Assembly (NCBI GenBank): GCA_033032865.1
Contig: JAWHQI010000306.1
Span: 1,550,001 to 1,614,000 of the forward strand
Length of the DNA: 64,000 nucleotides
Origin: Dactylorhiza incarnata
Taxonomy: Eukaryota > Streptophyta > Magnoliopsida > Asparagales > Orchidaceae
Direction: 5' to 3'
The position numbers and the translations under genes were made by a program. The stretch's first letter is position 1, and each line of letters starts with the position of its first letter. The notes beneath the pieces are model-generated. The model was given only the letters and a program-made list of their open reading frames with translations. It did no database searches and was not told the DNA's origin. Positions 31,594 to 43,400 of the stretch are shown piece by piece.

Positions 31594-32736
31594 CTATACT
31601 GGATTGTCAGGCTGAGGTATGTGCTTATTCGGGACTTGGTTTAGCAAAAACCTTCCGAGGAGGCCTTGCCGGACAAGACGCTTGATTTCCTCCTTCAATC
31701 GGTTGCAACCTTCAGTATTGTGTCCATGCCCACGATGGAAGTCGCAATATTGCGATTGGTTTCCTCTATTCGGCGCAAGCTGCTCAGGCCTGCGAAGTGC
31801 ATTGCTATCACAAATGACAAAAAGAACGTTAGTTCTGGTAGTGTTCAGGGGAGTGTAGTCCTGATGTTGGAGAGATCCTCGGTCTCGGCTGTGGTTGTCG
31901 TGATGCTTGTTGTTCTTATTGGGAACAGTCTGCGGCAGCGGCTCCTCTCTCTTCCTCTTCGAGCTCCCCTCGAACTGCTGGCGGTGCGCTTCAATTGCCT
32001 CATCAGCTACTATCTGGGCCTCGACTCGGTGAACGAGGTCTGGATAGCTGGGTACAGTTTCCCGCATAGTGCGGAGTAGAAGCCACCGGGGCGGAGCCCT
32101 CCAAGAAAAAATTCTCGTAGAAGCTCGGGGTCCACCCCTGGAATTTGGCGCGCCTTAGTAGTGAAGCGGCGGAATAAATCCTTGAGGGTCTCTCCCTCGC
32201 TCTGGTGTATTCCTGAAAGGTGAATCGTTGAGTTAGTTCCGCAAAATTGTTGATGACTCCTTCTCTTAGAGAGTGGAACCAAGTGCGTGCTTGTCCCTTT
32301 AGTGTTGTCGGGAATACTTGGCACAACAGTTGGTCAGTGGCGTTGTAAATCCTCATGATGGTGGCGAAGTGGTAGCTCCAGCGGATCGTCTGTTCTGTCG
32401 ATCGTCTCGATGTTTGGGAGCTTGAAGCCATGCGGTACCGGATGCGCCAGAACCTCGGGTGCTAATGGCGAGTCGTGGTGAAGTGGGCGGTGGACAAAGG
32501 TGGTCCATCGTCCGATTTGTCTGTATTCTTTGGCGATTACGTCGTGAATTTCTTCGCGAGTGATTCTTCCAATAACTTGCCCGGGGCCAATTCTTTTTTG
32601 GCGTTGGTGATGGGGGTCATCTTCTGATCCCCTGGTTGGACGAGCGGGATGAGCAGAGCTTGCTGCATCTGACAGTTCTTTTGAGACTGTTGGAGCCTAT
32701 GTTCCGCATCTCTTGGTTTGAGAATAACAAATACCA
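31594..32736 (-). pseudogene. Second Tat-type gypsy gag fragment, minus strand
   Basis: Runs leftwards through several frames. Capsid text TIMRIYNATDQLLCQVFP and ARTWFHSL (about 32375-32270), then EGETLKDLFRRFTTKARQIP and LREFFLGGLRPGG, then YCDFHRGHGHNTEGC with EEIKRLVRQG at about 31680-31720. The knuckle type C-x2-H-x4-GH-x4-C places it in the Tat clade, distinct in sequence from the gag at 5141. At least two frameshifts. Its N-terminus is cut at 32737 by a copia LTR and nothing of its pol remains. Confidence 0.8.
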
Positions 32737-32867
32737 TGTTGTATTTGATCTTGTATTTTGTGTGTTTATAGTGTGCAGGTTGTACAGGAATTATAGATAC
32801 ACATCCCTATGAGTAGTATGCTGATTGGAGATGATTCTCTGGAAAGAGAGCTAACGCCCCGCGTTAG

Positions 32868-33077
32868 TTGTTAACGCTCCGCGTTAACTTCCGTCGAGAA
32901 GAAATGTCGTCGAGAACGAGTCCATCGAGAAGCCATAGACAACGCCAGCGTTGACTCTTAATGCCTGCGTTGAGTCCACGAATCTGCCACGATCCCGACA
33001 GTTGCACAATCTCAGCCACGACAGTGCACGTTCACTAACGCAGGCGTTAACTCTTAACGCCAGGCGTTAGCTCCCGT
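32868..33077 (+). repeat. AACGC...GCGTT palindrome cluster in copia-4 U3
   Basis: CTAACGCCCCGCGTTAG, GTTAACGCTCCGCGTTAAC, CAACGCCAGCGTTG, TAACGCAGGCGTTA and TAACGCCAGGCGTTAG. They end a few bases before the TATA-like element. Another pair lies at about 33888-33925 in the transcribed part. Confidence 0.88.
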
Positions 33078-33079
33078 GC

Positions 33080-33089
33080 CTATTTAAAG
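33080..33089 (+). promoter_or_regulatory. TATA-like box of copia-4 LTR
   Basis: CTATTTAAAG immediately 3' of the palindrome cluster. Confidence 0.5.
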
Positions 33090-34136
33090 AGCAGCCCCTC
33101 TCATTCTATGTGAGAAGATTCCAGAATTCTAATAATTTTAAGAGAGACTCGTGTACAACATTTGAGAGATCTCCCTTGGGCTATCATGAAGATCTAAAGA
33201 GGATTTTGAAGGAGAAGGTCTACAACGCATATCCCATATGAAGGACGATCGTTTCAAGAACGCCAACATCTACATCGCCTTCGTCTTCACCTTCAGAATT
33301 TCTTGGGGAGTTTCTCTTTACTTTATCTTGTAATCTTTTATTTTATTTTCTTTGTATTTTGGTGTGGAGAAATCGTTCGGGGAGAACGTCGGATTCTGGG
33401 AGGAATCCGTGGGTAATTCGCCTTGTGTTTGCGACTAGGTCATTGTGCGGCTTAGGGGGGTAATTCGCCGCCTTGTGCGTGACGATTAGGTCGAGGGTAG
33501 ATCTAGAGTGTGGCTAGAGGCCTTATCTGGGGTTAGATATGCTATAGCCAACCGGTCCTTGGGAGGAGGACCGGTGAAACAACAAAAACTGTTTTACATA
33601 TTCTCGCCTTGATTTCTAGCGTTATAGAAATCAAACATTTGTGTATTCAATTTATTATGAAATAAAATCATGTCTTTTAATGTTCTATTCAATTGATTTT
33701 ATTTTCTCTTCAAGAATGTTTTAATTTATATTTCATTAAAGTATTAAAATTAACATTTGTGTAATTATCTTTGAAATACAATAATCGTTTTCATTATCTC
33801 TGATTTTCTGGAATTGTATTTCATTTAAGATTTCATAAGTAAAATCATTGTGACAATCTTTTTGTTCCAAGGAATATTTTCTGGAGAGCTAACGCCCAGC
33901 GTTAACACTTAACGCAAGACGTTAACAATAGTTAACAAAAAGTTGTGTTTCTCTTGTTTAAAAAGGAATCTTCAATACAATCTTTTCTGAGATATCAAAA
34001 TATATTTTCTTATAAAATATTCCTAAACTTTGGTCACAAACTTTGATAAATTTAATTAACATTTAAAATTCCATAAAACCCTTATTCACCCCCCCCCCCC
34101 CCCCCCCCCTCTAAGGGCGCCGTAAGATCCAACACG

Positions 34137-34148
34137 TGGTATCAGAGC
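34137..34148 (+). other. Primer-binding site of copia-4
   Basis: TGGTATCAGAGC, full match to the tRNA-iMet-type PBS, two bases after the LTR. Confidence 0.9.
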
Positions 34149-34193
34149 GTAGGTTATTCCAATACGGCTTCACAACCCGGAATAATCGTGCGT

Positions 34194-34290
34194 CATGATC
34201 TCGCATCTTCTAGAGGGGATATGTTTTATGAAAATGAAAAATCATTATCACCGCATTTATTTATGGGTGAAAATTTTAATGGGTGGAAAA
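34194..34290 (+). pseudogene. Copia-4 gag N-terminal remnant
   Basis: ATG at about 34194 is followed by a frame with FMGENFNGWKTLM-like text, the F-x-G-x-N-x-x-x-W start of copia gag. It breaks off near 34290. Confidence 0.55.
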
Positions 34291-35035
34291 CACTTATGCC
34301 TGGTAATTTTGCCGTCGTAACCATCATAACCACCTGACGGGCGAATCACGCTGGTCGATTTGGAGCACACTGATCGCCATTTTTCGTAAATGACCGTTTC
34401 GCCCTTCGGGCAGTTCGGGCAGGTCGGACAACTTCGTTGAAGGTGATGAAGGCGACGAACGAGACCTGCAATATGAGAAATTAAGAAAGGTTAACTACGC
34501 GCGTGTCGGGAACGTGGAAGCGTTCTGAGCTCGCAACGAACGCCGGAGTGTTCTGAGCGCGCAACGAGCATGTGAGCGCTCTGAGCGCGCAACGAACACG
34601 GGAGCGTTCTGAGCGCGCAACGAGCACAGGAGCTCTCTGAGCGCGCAACGAACACATGAACGTTTTGAGCGAACGGAGATTGGAAGGCAGTTGTTATGAA
34701 AGCGAGAACGCGCCCTCCGAAAGTCGCGTCATTCGAGAGACAGGTAAACACGCACCATGCAGAAAAAGGGGGCTTCGACTGCACCTCGCAAAATGGGGTG
34801 TGTTTTTACTGCTGCCCGAACCTAAATATCTTTGAAAATTCGGCTAGAGAGTTCAAAGCGCTAGAAATCTGAAATGGGGGGAGGGGGTGCAAAATGCGAA
34901 TTTTAAAAATTCAATATGCAAATTGCCAAAACCCCATATTTCAGGATGCAAAGTGGGAAAAAGCCATAATTACATAAAAGCCCAACTACGTCCGATCCTG
35001 TGTGTATTGCCGAACGCCTTCCTTTTGCTCTACTG
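34291..35035. other. Gene-flanking DNA with 28-bp tandem repeat
   Basis: GAGC(G/T)CGCAACGA recurs at 34527, 34555, 34583, 34611 and 34639, an exact 28-bp period. The remainder is presumably 5' flank of the exon at 35036. No clear TATA box. Confidence 0.6.
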
Positions 35036-35331
35036 ATGGAACCACCGGAGTCTGTGGTTTTCGACGACGAAGAGGATTGGGAAGAAACCCTAGACGATGA
35101 TGTTGAGATGGTCGATGCGGTTCACGTGGACACACACCGTAGTTTTCCCTCCGGGGAAGCCGATTTGCTCGCTGGAAACCCCCTGGGCGTCGGCGGCGAT
35201 GGTGAAGAAGCTCGTAACAACGGAGGCGGCGCGGATGCGCTAGATAGTGTGGTGCGGGAACCAAGGAGAAAGAGGAACAAAAAGAAGAAGAGGAAGGGCG
35301 GCTCGGCTACAAATATCCCCGACATTAATCG
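35036..35331 (+). CDS. First exon of a PHAX-like RNA export adaptor gene
   Basis: An ATG at 35036 (in-frame ATG at 35000 also exists but gives an unlikely leader) encodes an acidic start (VVFDDEEDWEE, DDDVEMVD). A Gly-rich spacer and a strongly basic tract (RRKRNKKKKRKGG) follow, then NIPDINR. In plants this arrangement immediately precedes the PHAX RNA-binding domain of snRNA export adaptor-like proteins; the domain itself is not in this exon. The exon seems to end at 35331 before GCAAGT, a GC-type splice donor, after which the frame soon stops (35351). The PHAX domain exons were not found downstream, so they lie beyond the window or are lost. Codon use and GC content differ from the neighbouring transposons. 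Confidence 0.55.
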
Positions 35332-36572
35332 GCAAGTTTCTTCTACTTTCTAGTAAATGCTGCTGTTGCTTTTACTATGGTGATAGACGGTTATAGTCGG
35401 TATTGTGAAGACCTTGCTATATTCTCTTTAGCTCATAAGATTCTGTACTCTCTAGGGTGAGATCATCTGCATTCAGCATCTATCCTGCTAAAAGAAGCAT
35501 GTATCTTGTCCACATACGCGAGTATACACCACTGGTAGGCCTTATGTTACCTGGTAATTCAAAGTTAGGGGGAAAAACTACCTATATTAGTAATACTTGA
35601 TATACAGTGACAATATGCTCACTGTGTTGGTAGCACAAGGCAAATCCCATTAGGTCATAATCATCTTTCATACTACTACTGAGAGCTTACTGTACCAGTT
35701 GTTTATAATTTTTCTTTGTTCGGCTTCCATTCTATTTTGATTCTAGAAATCCTAGTGATTATGGTTTTGTAGATTCTTTATGTAGTAAATCGTAATTTGG
35801 TTTTTGAATAAAACCTCATGAATATTGTATTAGGAATACTCTTCTGAATGGGTTGAAATTCCTTTAACAGAGTTTTATACCTTATACTAGACAAGAACAT
35901 AACAAAATATTTTTTTCCTCCGATTAGAAGAGTTGTTATTTCATTTTAAAAAAAAAAACACTTTATACCTATTCCCATCTTTTGATTCGAACCTAATATC
36001 CCAGTGATCATTGTCAAATGTTGTATAGAAACTATGTTTAGATTGAGTTTCATTAATATTTTAGTAGAACGAAAAAAGCTTTTTGAAGTAAGAGAAATTA
36101 TAAAATTTGGTGTCAATTAGCGTGAAAAGTAAATAAGTAATATATCAACCTCATTTACAATACAAAATGCATATGTTGTTTAAATATTACCTTACATTTG
36201 TCGGTTTAGGATCAATATTTTACATAGAACCAATGTTAAGTGTCACCTGACATGCCATGCTTGAGAGTAAAATGCTATTTTTCATGTATATATCGGTTCT
36301 GGAATTTGTTAAAATACGGGCAAATATATCAGATTTCACATATATATTGAACGGTACGTTCTAACAAAGTATAACATAACACTTCGTTAAAACCACCGGT
36401 TAAAGTTGTTTTCTTATTACGTGAGTTGACTCGAAACCAAAATAAAATGACGCAACTTCTTTATTCCATCCAGATCTCGACATCTGGTTTTGTTATTTAG
36501 CAAGCCGACCTGGTGTTACTGCTTTGCACAACCGACGGTAACATGCCTTCTACAAGATTGTTACATGGAAAT

Positions 36573-37015
36573 CTTAGTTATTAAAGGCGCAAGACGTACC
36601 AATGCGCAAAGGGGTCTTGGAGCCTAAGCGCAAGACTCAAGGCGCAGGCGCACGTCTGACGAAGGCAAGACGCAACCATATCCATTTTAAATAATCAACA
36701 TCAAACATCATTTCATCTTCTCGATTAGATTCTTCATCTATTCTACTAATTAATTATTCATTGCTATCATTTATATCTCTTAAAAAATAGAATCAATGTA
36801 AGCACTTGCATCATATCTAAGTCCCAAAACACAATTATCTTTCATAAACACTAAATCAATCAAAAATTATTGAGTTCTTATATTATTTCTTTCTTTATTT
36901 TTGAAAAAAAAATTACAACAAAAATCTCACTCAGCCGTGCCTTTTATGTTCCAAAGGCGCAAATAAGGCGCAAACTTCTGAGCCTTGAGCCTTAGGCGCG
37001 CCTTTAACAACATAG
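36573..37015. mobile_element. hAT-like MITE with 8-bp TSD
   Basis: Flanked by ATGGAAAT at 36565-36572 and 37016-37023. Termini CTTAGTTATTAAAGGCGC and, inverted, CTATGTTGTTAAAGGCGC match at 15 of 18 positions. 443 bp, AT-rich centre, GC-rich subterminal parts with GGCGCAAG motifs; no transposase. Confidence 0.8.
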
Positions 37016-37582
37016 ATGGAAATATTTCAGAGGTTAAGGGAGAAGTTGCTATTGATTTCAATTAGAATGATAGTAGATATTTTGTATGTATAAGTTTGTT
37101 GATAATGAATGAGAGAGCAAGTTGAGTACTCCTTGTGAAGTGCATGGATATAGATTCAGAGCCAAGAAAAGTTCTCGACAACCTTAAACTTTAAAAAAGT
37201 TGGAACGTCAATAGGAAAAAAATCAACATTTTAGTTGAGCAGGAGGAACCTAGGTCTTTATTTTCATAAGAGGAGGAAGATCATGAAGATATTTTGCAGG
37301 AAAGATCAAAAGAATGATAAAGATGAATATAAATCAATATGTTCGGGAAGTGAAGATGTTGATTGATTAAAAATATTTAATTGTACATGTTTTTGATATT
37401 TGTTAGTAGTAGCCATATTGTGTCAAATAGTTTGTTAGGATACTTCTTGACTATGGGATAAATAGAAGTTATATATTGTCTACTTGTTATGCTAGTAGTT
37501 AATTCTAGAAAATACAAGTATAAATATAGATATGACATATATTGTTATGTCATAACATATATATATACACACGAGCAGCTCC

Positions 37583-37740
37583 GCACGGGCTTCGCCCGTG
37601 CTCGCTGACTCTTAGCGGGCTTCGCCCGCATTAGAGCGGGTTGTGCCTGCATACGACAGTGCCCGACCGGCGACGACGGGCTTCCCCCGCAACTTATACA
37701 TATGAGTAGGCTTCCCCCACAACTTATACATATGAGTACT
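37583..37740 (+). repeat. GC-rich hairpin patch and 31-bp direct repeat
   Basis: GCACGGGCTTCGCCCGTGC is a perfect 8-bp stem with a TTC loop; GCGGGCTTCGCCCGC follows. Then GGCTTCCCCC(G/A)CAACTTATAC occurs twice about 31 bp apart. It could be a Helitron or other element end, but no CTRR-ending terminus is clear. Confidence 0.55.
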
Positions 37741-39057
37741 CAAAATGACCGTAAAAAAATATACATCAATATTAAATTTGTTTTTCAAAAATATTTATAT
37801 TTTAACAAAAAAACATTTTAAAGTAAGCCATTATATTTCGAAATTAGTTTTTGGAGGCATAATGATTACCTACCATAGTAGGTGTAGGAGGTCTACTAAA
37901 AAGTTTTTGGATTTTATGAATTTCCATCATTATTTTTATTATAGGGATATTGTGTAATTACACAAATAGCCATTATATTTTATGAATTTCCATTTTTTTA
38001 TAATATATGTTAACTCATTGGAGTAAAAGAATGAGGCTATATTTGGCACTTTTGAATGTTGCACCAAAGGCAACTTCTTGTATATAGTAGTTAAAGATAT
38101 ATATATATATATTTTGTTAGTTATAGGATATGAAAATTTGATATCTGGCATACGACATTCAAAACTCAATTTATCATGTTGCCGACATGTATCTTGGTAG
38201 AAGCCATACATGGTCACTTTTCAAAACCTAAAAAACACATTTATACTTACCAATAAAGAGCAACAAACTATAACACAAGGGCTGCCTGGAGCCGTGGCAC
38301 ATGATGCACATAGTGACACACAATTTTATAAATGTAGTGCAAATCATAAATAATATTCAAACATAATGTAGTAATGTACATTATTTGGCGCAATTGACTT
38401 GATATTATTTGTCTGCTTGTCGTTAATTTGAAAACCCTCATGTTCTTTTATTTTCATGCATGTAAAATGTTATTATGGGTTTATTTATCGCTCGGATGTT
38501 AGTTCCTTTAAGAGCGTCATACAAAACCTAGGTCGGTTGTCTCAGTTTATTATCCACATAGTCTAATTCGCACAACATAGCTTAATTTGATCACAAAATT
38601 AATCTAATATTAAAATCCCCATTTCCAGCCTACATCAAGAATGATTCATAAAGAACGACAAAAATGAATGGAGAAGAAGCATTCATAAAGTCCGACCTTA
38701 AATAGTTTGTACCAGCTGATGAAGGTGACAATAATGCTCTCTAAATAGGTGCCACATCACAACATATATTCAAATCAAAGAGAAGTAAAAAATATTTTAT
38801 TTTAACACATTCAAACCGTTGATTATTAAAGTCTAAGAAAAAAACAATTATGCTAAAACATTTCGATGATTCATACTTCTCCACTTTTCAGCTTTATCAC
38901 CATGTTGCTCCGATAGGAGTCCTTGGGTGCTTCATAACTTTGTGCTCTTCAGTTTGTTTAGCTTGTCCTTATTTTTCATCTGTGATGTCAAAGGGAACAC
39001 GATTAGTTTCGCTGCCACATTATCCTATCCATCTCAGTATGCCATCTCAATATATGA

Positions 39058-40200
39058 ATCTATTCTTTCAGGTTTTTTCATTCCCAAGAAGGTAACCATC
39101 ACAGGTGATTGAGAAGTTCTTAAGCCAAGAGAATAGTGGTTTGAGGAAGACAAGAAGATGAGATCTTACAACAGGAAGACCATGAACATCCTTGTCAATA
39201 CATTGTCTGATGACTTATACCAGACAATCATCAATTGTGTCTCTGCTAAAGAAATTTGAGATACCCTCACAATCATGGCTGAAGGAAGTGAAGATGTGAG
39301 GAAGGATAAGAAGGCTGACCTAATCAGTCAATATAAAAATTTCAAGATGAAGGCTGAAGAATCTGTGGAATGGTGGTCTAAAGGTAATCGGTCGAAGATC
39401 TTGGACAAGAATGAGCTCTGCTAAGCTAGGTTCGGGAGATGCCAAAGAACTTTGTCAGAAGCAGTCCGTTACAGGCGTAGATCTCAGGCTTTCATCCGAT
39501 TTGTTGTGGGCGGTTGAAAATGCGAAATTGATGATCGTTAGAGTTTCTTCTTCGTTTCGATTCATTGGTTCTAGTGATTCTGGTTGGTCATATATGATTG
39601 ACTTTCTTTCTATCACTAATAGATTCTTTGACCCAGGGGTCGAGCATACACTGAATGAATGTGATTGGACGAGGTTGCATTATCCCCGTTTTGAAATTGA
39701 TAACGTCCATAAGAGATATACTACCATCATAAATGGTCTTAAGACATATGAAAGAGAGATCTCTGATGAGGAGCAAAATGATAAGCTTCTCAAGAGTCTC
39801 ACCAAGGAATATTTTCCATACTTTTGGGTCATCAAGGATACCATAAATCTTAGGGAAATAACTCCTAAAGCTTTGTATGGAAGACTACAATCTTTTGAGC
39901 TGACCACTTCTCAAAAAAGGTTGAGCAAGAGCCGACCACCCTCCCGAAGCACACTCTAGAGAAGACAGTGGCTCTAGTTGCCACTGAATCAAGAAGGACT
40001 CTTCTCTCTCCTTCTCTGAAGAAGAACTCAACTTCCTGACAAGGAAGTTGTATACCTGGAAGAAGGAGAATACTCCTTCTAAATATAAGGAAAGGAGCAA
40101 GGATAGGAGCTTCAAGAATATCAGGTATGAGCCCGAGCCATCTGATGAAGTTATTTGCTATTATTGCAGGAAAGGATAACATATCTCCACTGATTCCAAA
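39058..40200 (+). pseudogene. Copia-2 gag, first part
   Basis: The frame with GFFIPKKVTITGD, KMRSYNRKTMNIL and LSDDLYQTIINCVSAKE is the copia gag capsid, with several in-frame stops. About 39380-39695 is unlike gag and may be an insertion. Then YTTIINGLKTYEREISDEEQ to SFELTTSQK resumes, and CYYCRKG followed by a stop marks the first knuckle near 40150. The start is missing. Confidence 0.72.
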
Positions 40201-40437
40201 AAGAAGCTGAAGGATCAATAAAGATCCAAGGGAAATGAAGAAGAAAAGAAGAGAACGACCCTTAAGAAAGAGAAGAGGATGATTGCTCAGAGCTGGAGCG
40301 AATCATCCTCCTCATCTAAAGAAAACTCAGATTCTGAAGCTGATGAAGAATTTGAAGTTAAGTGTCTTATGATACATGAACATGAAGAAGCCTCCACTTC
40401 TGATGAGGTATTCAATTTCATTCTTTAGACTTTAGCT

Positions 40438-41049
40438 CACCTGATTTTAAAAATATCTTTGATAATCTCTGTAAAGAGAACATAATGTTTGAAAGGAAAA
40501 TAAATTCCATAACTAAAATAAACAATGAACTCACCCAGTGCAATCAAGCATTGCATGAGAAGCTAGAACTGCAAGCTTCAACAGAAGTCACTAGAACTGA
40601 CTCCTGGGCTGAGGAAAGGAAGACTCTTGAGGAAGAGCTTAGGGAGTCTCTTGAAGAAAACAGGAGATTAAACTCTGAATTAATCAAAACTCACAGTGAG
40701 CTCAACAACCTAAATTGTAGGAGTAATAAGCCCCAAACATCATTAAGAACCTTCAAGCAAGGTTCAATTAGTGAGGTGTTGGAGTTGATCCTACAAGGGT
40801 TACTGAGCAAACCATTGCATCCTCAAGCAAGACACCTCCAATCTTTGTCTTGAAGGTATGTGGACTGACTGCTCCACAGTCCAGGAAATATTTATAGGTT
40901 TGTAAGGAATTTTAAGCCACAAAACACTTTAGGAAGACACAACCTCTATGTTTCTATGAAACTAATCTCCCTCCTATCTCTATAACTAAAGCCAAATCTC
41001 TAAACAACCTGAATAAAAGAAAGGAAAAGATAGCAGAATACTGCTTGGC
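40438..41049 (+). pseudogene. Copia-2 gag coiled-coil part
   Basis: Frame 40485-40853 has heptad-like text (INNELTQCNQALHEKLEL, then EERKTLEEELRESLEENRRL), corresponding to the coil in copia-1 gag. Downstream coding text is broken by stops. Confidence 0.6.
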
Positions 41050-41330
41050 CAAGGAATGGGTCAACGATCGTAGATTGCTCGGTCGATGATCGTTGACTAC
41101 CCAATTCGTTGAACGCCGACCAGTCGGTCAACGATCACAGATTGCTTCCCAACCTCAAGCAGTTGGTCGATTCCCAATCGTTTATCGTCAACTTCCCTTG
41201 CTCTCAGCGATCGCCGATCGCTGACCGCCCCCTCGATCAACGATTGGTGACTGCAGACCTCTGCACCGATCAACGATCGTTGACAGCTAGTCTCTTCAGC
41301 GATCAATGATCGCATATCACAAACAATATC
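41050..41330 (+). repeat. CGATCG palindrome cluster inside the gag region
   Basis: GTCAACGATCG, CGATGATCGTTGAC, GGTCAACGATC, GCGATCGCCGATCGC and TCAACGATCGTTGA occur densely where copia-1 gag has coding linker between coil and second knuckle. Same family as the array in this element's LTR (62701-63075). Confidence 0.85.
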
Positions 41331-41399
41331 TTAGGTATGCCTGAACTCATACAGAGCAGATCCCTATCTCCCTCTCTCCCATTTCTCCAACCCTCCTAA

Positions 41400-42075
41400 G
41401 AGGTCAAGCAGTTACAACATATACCCTTGCTTCTGTTGTGGCAAGGTAGACCACTTTATAGTTGATTGTTGGCATAACAACACAAACACCCTCACAAGGA
41501 GCTATCCAATGAGAGGACGAGTTTGTGCTTCTCATCTAACTTTTGGTAAGGGTCCCAAATCTATGTTGAGTCCTTATCCCGCCTGATTGCAGATTTTGGT
41601 TGGTCTAAGCTCAACAAAAATGCACACTTGGTACTTGGACAATGGTTGATCCAGACATATGACTGGAGATAGAAACTTTCTAACAAGCTATTGTGCAAGG
41701 AAAAGACCAAAAATCATCTTTGGAGATTCAGGTCATGGCTTCACCAGAGGTTATAATAACTTTTACTTAGGGAAGATAACCTTCACTGATGTGACTTATG
41801 TGGAAGGATTGCAACACAATCTGATAAGCATGAGTCATTTATGTGATAAGGGTTATTTGGTTTATTTTCTTAATAATAAATGCATTGTAAAGGAGAGTAG
41901 GACAAACTCAGTGGTTTTCACTGGAACTAGAGTTGACAAGATTTATCTTGTTAATTTTAGTCGGATTGAAACCCATGTGTGCCTTATGGCCTACTCTCCA
42001 AATCTAAGACAACTTTGGCATAAGAGATTAGCTCGCATATATTTCAAAACTTTAGGTAAGTTGTCTAAGACCTAG
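41400..42075 (+). pseudogene. Copia-2 second gag knuckle and protease
   Basis: CFCCGKVDHFIVDCW (knuckle) then WYLDNG followed by a stop and SRHMTG: the protease motif DSGCSRHMTG has lost Ser (to Asn) and Cys (to TGA). After ATG 41659 a 138-codon frame covers the rest of the protease and pre-integrase region (VEGLQHNLISMSHLCDKGY, WHKRLARI). Confidence 0.8.
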
Positions 42076-43400
42076 TTAGAGGTTTACCTAAATCAAAATA
42101 TGTTAAGGATAGACCTTATAGTGCTTGTCAACTTGGAAAACAAATCAAGGTCTTTCTTAAGAGCAAAGCAATCTATGATACTCCTAGGTATCTCTACCTT
42201 ATCCATATGGATTTGCTTGGCTCTATTTTCATCACTAGTGTACGAGGAAAAAGATATTCCCTAGTAATTGTTGATAACTTCTCTAAGTTCGCTTGTGTTC
42301 TTTCTTAGAAGCATGTCTGATAACTATGACATTCTCACTAACTTCCTCAAGCAAATTCAAAATGAGATGACTACTTCAGTTGTCATGATCAGAAGTGATC
42401 ATGGGACTAATTTGAGTTTCATAGAATGAGGCAATTTTGTGAGTCCATGGGTATCAAACAGTGCTTCTCTTTTCCTAGAAATCTATAATAAAATGGGCTG
42501 AGAGAAAGAATAGAACACTCATTAAGGCAGGTAGACCATTACTTGGCAAAGCTAATGCACCTATGTACTTTTGAGGTGAAGCTGTAAATACTGCTTGTCA
42601 TGTATTGAACAAGTTACTCATCAATAAATTACAAAGGAAGACTCCTTATAAACTATTAAAGGGAAGCATCTCAAACACTACACACTTTAGGGTATTTGTG
42701 TGCATTTGTTTTATTTTGAATAATGTAAAGTCAAGTTTGACTAAGTTTGAAGCCAAAGTTGATGAAAAAAAATGTTTTTTTGTTATTCCTCCACCAGGCA
42801 TACATGTGTTACAATAGGAGAACTCTGTGTATAAGAGTCAATCCATGTAACATTTGATGAGTTTAACATTCTCTATGAGGAGAAAAATCCCTATGATCTA
42901 GTTTTGTAGATGGAGATAATCTCCCCAGTTAAGAAAGTTGAAGGTAAGGTTATTAAAGAACATTGTCCAACTAAGGAAGAGAGTGATGAAGAGGAAACAT
43001 CAACCCATGTAGCAAAGGAAGATGAAGCTACTCAAGAAGGTGTTGTATAAGTTACATCAGTGCAAGGAGCTGATGAAGGAAGTTGATGACACTATAGATG
43101 ATGATGATGAAGGTAATCAAGAAATCCTCCCAGCACAGCTCCCCAGAGCATACAGATACATCAATGACCACCTTCTACATTAGGTGATTGGGAACCTGCT
43201 GGATTCAGTGAAGACCAATGCATGTACACCAAATTAAATATTTTTCTTTAGTTTCATTTCACAGGTAGAACCCAAAACCTTTGAGGAAGCAAACATTGAT
43301 CATCGATGGATCATTGCTATGCAAGAAGAGTTGGAGCAATTTGAGAGAACATGCATGAAGGCTAGTAGAGAGGCCAAGAAGCCATCCTGTCATAGGTATC
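42076..43400 (+). pseudogene. Copia-2 integrase and linker
   Basis: Integrase fragments in changing frames: CQLGKQIKVFLKSKAI, MDLLGSI, then NTACHVLNKLLINKLQRK near 42600. The QQNGVAERKNR motif is damaged (about 42485-42510). Downstream is the acidic linker, with many stops. Confidence 0.7.

Larger units (their letters stand above)
32737..34134 (+). repeat. 5' LTR of copia-4
   Basis: TGTTGTATTTG at the start and AAGATCCAACA at the end, 1398 bp. The end has the TTATTCACC(C)n...CTCTA block shared with the other SIRE-like LTRs here. C homopolymer (about 22) at 34088-34109. Downstream PBS fixes the end. Confidence 0.85.
32737..34290 (+). mobile_element. Copia element (copia-4): 5' LTR and start of gag only
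   Basis: A complete 5' LTR and PBS are followed by the first ~90 coding bases of gag, after which sequence similarity stops. The rest of the element and its 3' LTR are absent from the window. It inserted into the gag at 31594-32736. Confidence 0.8.
35332..39057 (+). other. AT-rich intron-like DNA
   Basis: Follows the GC donor. It is AT-rich with no long ORF, except for a MITE at 36573-37015 and a GC-rich hairpin patch at 37583-37740. Small frames (37745-37957, 38850-39095) have no recognisable domain. It may be the first intron of the PHAX-like gene, into which the right-hand transposon nest was inserted. Confidence 0.45.

Noticed and set aside
34080..34112. Functional meaning of the long C run
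   Set aside because: Similar homopolymers at 26680, 49395 and 56831; most likely slippage tracts or assembly uncertainty.
37583..37740. Definite Helitron
   Set aside because: Hairpins present, but no CTRR end or 5' TC terminus could be fixed.
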